DNA from: Candidatus Zixiibacteriota bacterium
GTDB lineage: Bacteria > Zixibacteria > MSB-5A5 > RBG-16-43-9
DNA: 7,663 bases
Direction of reading: 5' to 3'
Assembly (NCBI GenBank): GCA_029858245.1
Contig: JAOUFL010000106.1
Coordinates: 1-7,663 of the forward strand
Under the pieces are notes generated by a model. It saw only the letters and a list, made by a program, of their open reading frames with translations, did not search any database and had not been told where the DNA came from. Below, one piece after another: positions 1-5,313 of this stretch (position 1 is the first letter of the stretch; each line of letters begins with the position of its first letter). The position numbers and the translations under genes were made by a program.

Positions 1-1018
1 AGCTCCTTTCGGGAACGAGCTTCATTAGAATTCTGCCTTCAGAAGTGATATGTGGTGTAACTCTCAATATGGTACCGACCTCCACAAAAGTGACAATAGT
101 ATTTCCTGAAGCGTCAAACTGCTTGATAGGAACCTTCTGTCCCATCTGGATATAAGCCTCTTTGTTATCAATGGTGGTTATTTCAGGATGAGCCACTACT
201 TTTGCTTTATTGTCCTGTACCAACGCTGAGATCGCCATATCCAGCTGAAAATCTGACTGGAGAGTGCTGTAAGTGAAGTTGCTTATCCTGTCTTCAGGTA
301 ACATTGCATCTAAGGCTTTCTGGTTAAGACCCATATCGTTAGTGTAAATATCACCTTCCAGACTCGGGATAAACTCCCAGTTTACTCCAAATTCGGTTAA
401 AGCGCCGGTTTCTACCTCAATAAGCTGAGCAGATATCTTTATCTGCTCCGTCACCTTATCTAAAGATTTGACCAATTCCACTGCCCGCTTGACATTTTCT
501 GGAATATCTCGTACGATAAGAGAATTCGTCCTCTGATCTATGTCCACGTTTCCTCTTTCCGAGAGAGAGGTTTTGATAGGTTTAACCAGATCACCGGCTG
601 TTCCGTTTTCCACTTTGATCACCTCAGTATGCAGAGAAACCATTTTTTGCTGGTCTGCTTCATGCTGAGTTGAGGCGGTCATCTCATCAATATAATCTTT
701 GATGGGGAGCACTCGTATATAACCCGGTTCTTCAACCATTGCCAGGTTGTAGGTCTTGGTGATAATCTCCAGTGCCTGCTTCCAGCTTACACCCTTCAAG
801 CTTAAGGTAACAGTTCCTTGCACCTTTGGCGATGCAACCACGTTGGTCTTGCCCTCTTCAGCCAGAAAGCTCAAAACTGAATGGATATCTGCATTCTGCA
901 GGGTAAGTGATTTCAGTGCCTTCTGCGGGTATCCCAGTGTCTGCAAGGCTAAGAAAACTATAATCCAGGTTGTTAAAAGAAATATTATTTTTCTTATTTT
1001 CCGATTTTTAATCCACAT
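1..1018 (-). CDS. pilQ: Type IV pilus secretin PilQ, 5' part (3' end lies outside the window)
   Basis: This is the outer-membrane secretin that forms the gated channel through which the pilus leaves the cell. Translation from the ATG at 1018 stays open for 339 codons to the window edge. Residues 1-29 are a basic, hydrophobic signal peptide. Residues about 36-107 resemble an STN/N0 domain, including VTLSLKGVSWKQALEII. Residues about 128-187 are a secretin N-domain ending in VDIDQRTNSLIVRDIPENV. From about 190 the secretin core begins, with VVAHPEITTIDNKEAYIQMG at 274-293 and VEVGTILRVTPHIT at 312-325, both typical of the family. The C-terminal end of the barrel is missing. GAGG (1030-1027) lies 8 nt before the ATG and overlaps the end of pilP, only 5 nt upstream, so coupling is likely. 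Proteobacterial PilQ usually carries AMIN domains before the STN; none fits here. The family call is secure. Confidence 0.95.
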   Translation of the reverse strand, partial: MWIKNRKIRKIIFLLTTWIIVFLALQTLGYPQKALKSLTLQNADIHSVLSFLAEEGKTNVVASPKVQGTVTLSLKGVSWKQALEIITKTYNLAMVEEPGYIRVLPIKDYIDEMTASTQHEADQQKMVSLHTEVIKVENGTAGDLVKPIKTSLSERGNVDIDQRTNSLIVRDIPENVKRAVELVKSLDKVTEQIKISAQLIEVETGALTEFGVNWEFIPSLEGDIYTNDMGLNQKALDAMLPEDRISNFTYSTLQSDFQLDMAISALVQDNKAKVVAHPEITTIDNKEAYIQMGQKVPIKQFDASGNTIVTFVEVGTILRVTPHITSEGRILMKLVPERS

Positions 1019-1023
1019 GTCTT

Positions 1024-2241
1024 TTACCTCTCTTCTTTTGTTGGTGTGAAAAGTTCTAATGCGATATTTTTAGTATATCCATATTCCGTAACCTGGAAAA
1101 TGACTCTCTCTTTTTCAATAGAGACTACCACTCCATTCTTAATCTTGTCTCCGGATTGCATTATGTAACCGAATCCCAGTTCGTTTTCCAGAAGCGCCTT
1201 AAATCCGTTGTTATCCTCCAGGACACCTACTAATTTAAGCTCTTCTATGCTGGGAAGCGGTACCGTACCCAGGGTGAAATTCGTTTTTCCGGTCAGGGGT
1301 AAAAACGGGTCTTCTCTTTCTCCGCTATGGTAAACCAGTATTTTCCTTTTCGGAACCTCTTCCATTTTTTTACCTGTCACCCCGGCAGGAACTTCTTTTC
1401 GCTCTTGAGTTTTTTCGACATCAGCCGGCTCTGGTGCAGTTACCTGAGTATCTTCCGCTTTCTTCTTCTCCACCTGCAAATCTGATTTTATCTCTGTTTT
1501 TATTTCTTTTGGTTTTTGAGCTAACTCTATCTTTTTCTTCTCGTCAGGCGAAGGCACTAATTTTTTCTGTGATACATTTACGGTAGTGCTTTTCTCCGCT
1601 TCTTTTTTTATCTGAGAGACCGCCTGATTGGAAGGCTTGATATCTTGTTTTTTCTGTTGTGTTTCTGTTATCTGAACAGGTTTTATCTTTTTAGAGACAG
1701 CCTCACTAACGTTTGCTTCTTTAACAGGTATTTTCTTTTCAGCTTGTTTAGTCTGGGCTGATTTTATTGATTCTTCTGCTCCCTTTGTCTTAACAGCACT
1801 CCACTGTGAATATATTGGGGCATCCGGAGTAGAAAGTGCCAGTTTTGCTACTTTGCTGTCTCCCTCATCTATAACCTTATAGACTACCGGGTTTTTCAGA
1901 TCAATAACCACCCTGCAGATCTTCTGGGGTGAAACCTGGTACTGGCTGGTGCGAATGGTGCTTATCACCCCCGCAGGTAAATCTGTGAAATTGCTCCGGG
2001 GCAGAGAATGTATGGCATCCAGGCAGTCAATTACAATGCGATAAGGCTTGCCATCATTCTTCTCCTCGATAAAATGGTTGAACTGAAAAGGAGTATCCGA
2101 CAGTATGGATATGTTGGTGTAATCACCTTCCCTTTGCAGGGTTATATTCTTAATTTGAGCTTCTGCCCATAAAAGCGTCTGCGATGTAAAAATCAATACT
2201 ATCAGAAATGAGATGATAATCCATAAATTTTTACTTTTCAT
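1024..2241 (-). CDS. pilP: AMIN-PilP fusion: T4P inner-membrane/secretin linker protein
   Basis: This 405-residue protein combines two T4P parts. Residues about 6-28 are a hydrophobic signal segment ending LLWAEA|Q. Residues about 30-138 look like an AMIN domain (for example YRIVIDCLDA and CRVVIDLKNPVVYKV), a fold that binds peptidoglycan in PilQ and AmiC. Residues about 142-300 are a disordered, Lys/Glu/Gln-rich linker. Residues about 308-399 are the PilP domain: EREDPFLPL, then IEELKLVGVL, FKALLENELGFGYIMQSGDKI and a final beta strand. PilP normally joins the PilN/PilO pair to PilQ. Classical PilP is a lipoprotein of about 175 residues; this one is more than twice as long and its leader has no cysteine. 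The ATG at 2241 is chosen because CAGGA (2253-2249) lies 7 nt upstream and the signal peptide then starts MKSK. An in-frame TTG at 2268 would overlap pilO and has no usable RBS spacing. The PilP call is strong and AMIN is likely. Confidence 0.9.
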   Translation of the reverse strand: MKSKNLWIIISFLIVLIFTSQTLLWAEAQIKNITLQREGDYTNISILSDTPFQFNHFIEEKNDGKPYRIVIDCLDAIHSLPRSNFTDLPAGVISTIRTSQYQVSPQKICRVVIDLKNPVVYKVIDEGDSKVAKLALSTPDAPIYSQWSAVKTKGAEESIKSAQTKQAEKKIPVKEANVSEAVSKKIKPVQITETQQKKQDIKPSNQAVSQIKKEAEKSTTVNVSQKKLVPSPDEKKKIELAQKPKEIKTEIKSDLQVEKKKAEDTQVTAPEPADVEKTQERKEVPAGVTGKKMEEVPKRKILVYHSGEREDPFLPLTGKTNFTLGTVPLPSIEELKLVGVLEDNNGFKALLENELGFGYIMQSGDKIKNGVVVSIEKERVIFQVTEYGYTKNIALELFTPTKEER

Positions 2242-2248
2242 AATATTT

Positions 2249-2253
2249 TCCTG
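2249..2253 (-). promoter_or_regulatory. Shine-Dalgarno site that fixes the pilP start at 2241
   Basis: CAGGA lies 7 nt before the ATG at 2241. It supports the 405-residue form over the in-frame TTG at 2268, whose nearest purine-rich stretch (AGAAGG) touches the start codon with no spacing. The resulting N-terminus MKSKNLW... is a normal signal-peptide start. Confidence 0.7.
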
Positions 2254-2257
2254 TTCT

Positions 2258-2842
2258 TTAAAATTCAACCTTCTGAAGTTTTTCAGATTCTTTTATAAAA
2301 TAGGTAGAGAGTTTACAGTTTACCAGTATGGTTTTCTTCTCTTTTTCCACATCAGCTTTGGATAAACCAGAGAAGCTGACATCGGTGACATTGGTTAAAA
2401 ATGGAAAGTTGGCTACGTTTGCAAAAAAGGTACCTATATCGTCGTAATCTCCTTTGAAAACCATACTGAAATCTGCGCCATTATAAAAGCTTATCGGTCT
2501 TATCCCCCGGGGAATAATCTCAACTATCCTGGCTTCTGAAATCTGAGAAGCTCCCTGCAATTGGGTTAAATATAAAGGAATCTGTTTTTCCTCGGGCAAA
2601 AGAAGTTCTACCTGCTGGTATCTATCCAGAAGTGTTTCGTACTCAGCCTTAAGATTATGAACGCTTTTGGACTTCATCTCCACATTTCTCAGATCGGTTA
2701 AAAGCATCTCGTATTCCGCCTCTTTCTGATTTATCTTGGCGACGTTGGAAGAATATATCCGGGCATACCAGAAATAGATTACCAAAAATACAATCAAAGC
2801 TCCTAAGAGTATTTTCTGGGATTTTGGATCTTTAAAATCCAT
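2258..2842 (-). CDS. pilO: Type IV pilus alignment protein PilO
   Basis: This 194-residue protein is a bitopic inner-membrane component that dimerises with PilN and contacts PilP in the periplasm, forming part of the ring between the cytoplasmic motor and the secretin. Residues 1-10 are a short cytoplasmic tail and 11-27 the single membrane helix (ILLGALIVFLVIYFWYA). Residues about 33-80 are a charged coiled coil. Residues about 83-183 form the ferredoxin-like PilO domain, with the family-typical LLPEEKQIPLYLTQLQGAS and FKGDYDDIGTFFANVANFPF. Length is close to the usual 200 or so residues. The start is supported by an AGGAGG Shine-Dalgarno sequence 5 nt upstream. It lies 35 nt after pilN and 16 nt before pilP, in the classical pilMNOPQ order. 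A remote alternative is GspM, but the order and the PilO motifs favour PilO. Confidence 0.93.
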   Translation of the reverse strand: MDFKDPKSQKILLGALIVFLVIYFWYARIYSSNVAKINQKEAEYEMLLTDLRNVEMKSKSVHNLKAEYETLLDRYQQVELLLPEEKQIPLYLTQLQGASQISEARIVEIIPRGIRPISFYNGADFSMVFKGDYDDIGTFFANVANFPFLTNVTDVSFSGLSKADVEKEKKTILVNCKLSTYFIKESEKLQKVEF

Positions 2843-2847
2843 TACAT

Positions 2848-2853
2848 CCTCCT
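2848..2853 (-). promoter_or_regulatory. Strong Shine-Dalgarno site of pilO
   Basis: AGGAGG lies 5 nt before the pilO ATG at 2842, in the 35-nt gap after pilN. It is a near-consensus site. No promoter is visible in this short gap, so pilO is most likely read from the pilM-N transcript. Confidence 0.65.
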
Positions 2854-2877
2854 GAATTTAACCGTTCTCCCCTATTC

Positions 2878-3573
2878 TCAGGGAGCAGGTTCTCCTGTTT
2901 GATTGGCTGCAAGTTCTGTCGATGTACTGACCTGACTGGCATACAATAGTTCACTGTTGAGCTGAAAACTGTACACTTTCTGCTTTTCCAGTTCGACTAA
3001 CTTTATATTATTTAATTCTATCTTATCAAAATATGAAGATTTTATCAAATTAATCATAAAAGTAGCTAAACTGCTAAGAGAAAAGGAATATCCTTCAATG
3101 GTAATTATTCTTTTTATAGGTGGAGTGATAACCGCCTCGACAGCTTTCAGGGTATCGCTTTCCTCTTCTGCAACCTGAACATTTGCAGCTGTTGGTGCTG
3201 AAGGTGTATTTTCTTTGAAATTGGTAAGCCAGAGGTTATCCGGTACTCTCGAGCTTAAATCCTCCATTATGTCAATCCAGGTAGAACGGTCTTTATCCAG
3301 GGATTCGATTGCGGATAGACGCTGCAGGATCTTGTTCTTCAGGTCACTTAAGGCATCTACTAATCGTATGGTGTCTTTAAGCGCTTCCTTTCTTTTCTTT
3401 GCTTCTGTAATCCTTCTATTCAAATTCCCCACTCTTACACCCTGCATAATGGTAATCAGGATCAGAAGTATGATTATAATCCCGCTCCCTCCCAGAAGGT
3501 AAGCTGAATTCTTTTTTAAGGTAATCCCTTTTCTTTTTCTTAATTCTTTGGGCAGTAGATTGATTTTTATCAT
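2878..3573 (-). CDS. pilN: Type IV pilus assembly protein PilN
   Basis: This 231-residue bitopic inner-membrane protein has a cytoplasmic N-terminus that binds PilM and a periplasmic domain that pairs with PilO. The start MIKINLLPKELRKRK carries the INLLP motif that docks on PilM. Residues about 24-45 are the membrane helix, and 50-90 a charged coiled coil. The periplasmic core includes DKDRSTWIDIMEDLSSRVP and NLWLTNF (residues 93-119), then IKRIITIEGYSFSLSSLATF (153-172) and a strand ending YSFQLNSELLY. Between the two halves, residues 120-152 form an Ala/Glu/Pro-rich stretch that looks like a flexible insertion. The protein is somewhat longer than Pseudomonas PilN (about 200 residues). The pilM stop lies one base before this ATG, so translation is probably coupled; AAAGG lies 9 nt upstream inside pilM. 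Confidence 0.94.
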   Translation of the reverse strand: MIKINLLPKELRKRKGITLKKNSAYLLGGSGIIIILLILITIMQGVRVGNLNRRITEAKKRKEALKDTIRLVDALSDLKNKILQRLSAIESLDKDRSTWIDIMEDLSSRVPDNLWLTNFKENTPSAPTAANVQVAEEESDTLKAVEAVITPPIKRIITIEGYSFSLSSLATFMINLIKSSYFDKIELNNIKLVELEKQKVYSFQLNSELLYASQVSTSTELAANQTGEPAP

Positions 3574-3574
3574 C

Positions 3575-4627
3575 TTACTTTACCTTTCTTGCTGCTAATC
3601 CAACCGCTATGCTTAAAAGCGGTGCTATCTTCTCCGGCTGCAAATGTCTGAAAACATCTGGATCGTATTCTATATTCCTTAAAGGATTCATAACCTCCAC
3701 CGGAACATTTAATTTTGACTGGATGAATTCCGGCAGGAAGGGTATTATGGACCCTCCACCAGATATAACTACCCAGTCCAGATTGGATATCTTGGCTGAG
3801 GATTTGAAATAGGACAAAGCCACCTCTAATCCGGATATCAGCTCTTCGGATGAAGTAACTACCGTTGCCTTCAGCATATCCTGGTCAATGGAGGAGTCCA
3901 TTTCTCCTTTAATGGTTTTTGTGGCGAACTCCGGATTTAATCTGAACTCTTTCATTATCGCTTCATAGATCACGCGTATTCCAGAGGAAACGTCTCTGGA
4001 AGAATTGTAAACCCCATCCTTTATGAAAGTCAGATTGGTGGTATCAAATCCTATATTCACCAGAGCAGTTACTTTTTCTGAATTTATCTCATAATTTATC
4101 TCATAAGCATTCAGCAGTGCCAGGGTTTCGGTATCGATTAGTACAGGTTTGAGGCCGGCATCAAAGGTTAAATCCAGGTAGGATTTCAGGAAATCCTTTC
4201 GTGCCGCCACCAGTAATACGTCCATCTTACCGGTCTCTTCATCCGTTCTAATAACGTGATAATCCAGGCTCACATCATCCACATCAAAAGGACTTCTCTG
4301 CTCAGCCTCGAATAGTATTGCCTGTTCAGCTTCCGCCCCGCTTTTTTTATCCATTACCAGCTTGTCGCTCAGAACTCCGTGTCCGGCAACCGCCAGGGCA
4401 ATTTCCTTTATGTGGGGATCACACTGGTCAATCAGAGTTTGTATGTTATAGATTAAAGCATCCCTGTCTTTTATTTCCTCATCCACTATCACATCAGGCG
4501 AGATCTCCCTTATCCCCATACCTTTCAGGATATAAGTGCCTCCCTTTTCTTCTAACTTGACCAGCTTGATGCAGCCGGCGCCTATATCCAGTCCTGCAAC
4601 CATTCTTTCTTTTTTTCCTAATATCAT
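3575..4627 (-). CDS. pilM: Type IV pilus actin-like ATPase-fold protein PilM
   Basis: This 350-residue cytoplasmic protein has the FtsA/actin fold. It binds ATP and the PilN N-terminus and links the inner-membrane PilN/PilO complex to the motor. The nucleotide-binding motifs are visible: phosphate-1 GLDIGAGCIKLV (residues 12-23), phosphate-2 ALVNIGFDTTNLTFIKDG (188-205), and the adenosine motif VVISGGGSIIPFLPEFI (286-302). EAEQRSPFDVDDVSLDYHV (107-125) is also typical of PilM. Length is normal (about 350). The ATG at 4627 gives the usual MILGKK leader before the GLDIG motif, but its Shine-Dalgarno sequence is weak (AAGAAAA). An ATG at 4603 (Met9) is a possible alternative. It is the first gene after a 162-bp gap and so probably the first gene of the pilMNOPQ unit. 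A perfect 12-bp tandem duplication gives YEINYEIN at residues 175-182. Confidence 0.95.
   Translation of the reverse strand: MILGKKERMVAGLDIGAGCIKLVKLEEKGGTYILKGMGIREISPDVIVDEEIKDRDALIYNIQTLIDQCDPHIKEIALAVAGHGVLSDKLVMDKKSGAEAEQAILFEAEQRSPFDVDDVSLDYHVIRTDEETGKMDVLLVAARKDFLKSYLDLTFDAGLKPVLIDTETLALLNAYEINYEINSEKVTALVNIGFDTTNLTFIKDGVYNSSRDVSSGIRVIYEAIMKEFRLNPEFATKTIKGEMDSSIDQDMLKATVVTSSEELISGLEVALSYFKSSAKISNLDWVVISGGGSIIPFLPEFIQSKLNVPVEVMNPLRNIEYDPDVFRHLQPEKIAPLLSIAVGLAARKVK
4081..4104 (-). repeat. Perfect 12-bp tandem duplication in pilM
   Basis: The plus-strand unit aatttatctcat occurs twice back to back (4081-4092 and 4093-4104). It keeps the frame and encodes the repeated YEIN-YEIN near residues 175-182 of PilM, just after the conserved LLNA segment and before phosphate-2. 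This looks like replication slippage in a surface loop. Confidence 0.85.
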
Positions 4628-4681
4628 AATTTTCTTATTTAGATGTTTTTGAATTAACCTTGTTTTTAAATCACTAATTCC

Positions 4682-4709
4682 ATTATCGACTTTTTTAAAA
4701 AAATATTAA
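4682..4709 (-). promoter_or_regulatory. Candidate sigma-70-type promoter for pilMNOPQ
   Basis: On the minus strand, TTAATA (4709-4704; 4 of 6 to the -35 consensus) and GATAAT (4687-4682; 5 of 6 to the -10 consensus) are separated by 16 nt. They lie about 55 nt before the pilM ATG, in the only long gap of the cluster. The region is so AT-rich that a match this good could occur by chance. I saw no sigma-54 GG-N10-GC type element. Confidence 0.35.
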
Positions 4710-4729
4710 GAGTAAAATGATATTTTTTT
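4697..4729. repeat. All-A/T inverted repeat in the gap between fimT-like gene and pilM
   Basis: Ten-base arms at 4697-4706 and 4720-4729 are perfectly complementary (minus strand: AAAAAAATAT and ATATTTTTTT), separated by a 13-base loop. The stem has no G-C pairs, so it is a poor classical terminator. It could act as a weak attenuator, a bent-DNA or UP-like element, or have no function. It lies 60-92 bp downstream of the FimT-like stop and overlaps the candidate -35 box. The surrounding 162-bp gap has no credible ORF. Confidence 0.45.
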
Positions 4730-4789
4730 TAGGGTATAAAAAGCGATGACTTTTTAATCCTGAAAACCCCTGAAAATGTTCTCGGATCT

Positions 4790-5287
4790 TTATCCTCCAT
4801 ACCCTTCGGTCAGGCGGGCTCTGCCAGTACTGCCCAACACATTTGCTGTTAAGGTCTCATAGATTTCTGAGCTGTAGAAATACACACTTCCGGACGAAGA
4901 TGCGGAGCCATTTGGGAGATAAACCACCACATTATTGGGAAAGTCCCCCCAGAAATAAAGGTTATTGGGCAATGGTTTGGATTTTATCACCGAATCACCG
5001 CTATCGTAGGTATATGAAGACAGGCTAACCACATCTTTGAAAATTATATACTGCTGATTATTATGGTCAAAATGGATACCATACGGAACTTTGCGCGCTA
5101 CTGCATATGAACGGGTTAACCTCAGATTGGAGATCAAGTCCCTTCCCTCTATTTTGAGTTTCTGGTGCTTGATGAACCTGTCAAAACTGCCAACTGACAT
5201 AGTTGCAATAACCCCGACTATCACCACCACAATCATCGCCTCTATTAAAGTGAACCCTTTTTGTTTTTTTCTTTTTTTCAGTAACAT
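4790..5287 (-). CDS. FimT/GspH-like minor (pseudo)pilin
   Basis: This 165-residue type IV prepilin has a short basic leader, MLLKKRKKQKG, with the prepilin peptidase site after Gly11. The mature end is FTLIEAMIVVVIVGVIATM, with Glu at mature position 5 and a hydrophobic helix of about 20 residues. The globular part fits the GspH/FimT family: NLRLTRSYAVARKVPYGIHF (residues 54-73), LPNGSASSSGSVYF (124-137), and a C-terminal VLGSTGRARL (150-159). This family supplies low-abundance pilins that prime pilus assembly, and some FimT homologues bind DNA during natural transformation. DNA binding cannot be read from this sequence, although the C-terminus does carry R156 and R158 in the conserved STGRxR motif. 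It lies 26 nt after the PilX-like gene, with GAGG 8 nt before the ATG, and is the last gene before the 162-bp gap. Because FimT and GspH cannot be separated reliably by sequence, no symbol is given. Confidence 0.9.
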   Translation of the reverse strand: MLLKKRKKQKGFTLIEAMIVVVIVGVIATMSVGSFDRFIKHQKLKIEGRDLISNLRLTRSYAVARKVPYGIHFDHNNQQYIIFKDVVSLSSYTYDSGDSVIKSKPLPNNLYFWGDFPNNVVVYLPNGSASSSGSVYFYSSEIYETLTANVLGSTGRARLTEGYGG

Positions 5288-5313
5288 TTTTCTTGCCTCG
5301 TTTTAAGTTAGTT

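Noticed and set aside
756..1049. Plus-strand open frame opposite the start of pilQ
   Set aside because: It lies antisense to pilQ and the end of pilP, has no recognisable motif, and the minus-strand frame gives a clear secretin.
2239..2268. TTG at 2268 as the pilP start
   Set aside because: It overlaps the pilO stop, has no spaced Shine-Dalgarno sequence, and adds a charged N-terminus before the signal peptide. The ATG at 2241 is better on all counts.
2842..2847. ATG-TAA minimal start-stop element overlapping the pilO start
   Set aside because: The upstream ATG abuts AGGAGG with no spacing, so ribosomes would hardly use it. It is probably chance.
4318..4560. Plus-strand open frame opposite pilM
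   Set aside because: It is antisense to the conserved PilM coding frame, and its Pro/Arg/Cys-rich product looks like a chance translation. The other plus-strand frames (3215-3502, 3609-3812, 4843-5028, 5091-5306, 5629-5862) are rejected for the same reason.
4736..4775. Possible intrinsic terminator after the FimT-like gene
   Set aside because: The minus-strand AAAAAG...CTTTTT stem is only about 6 bp of mostly A-T pairs and is not followed by a T-run on that strand. It is too weak to call.
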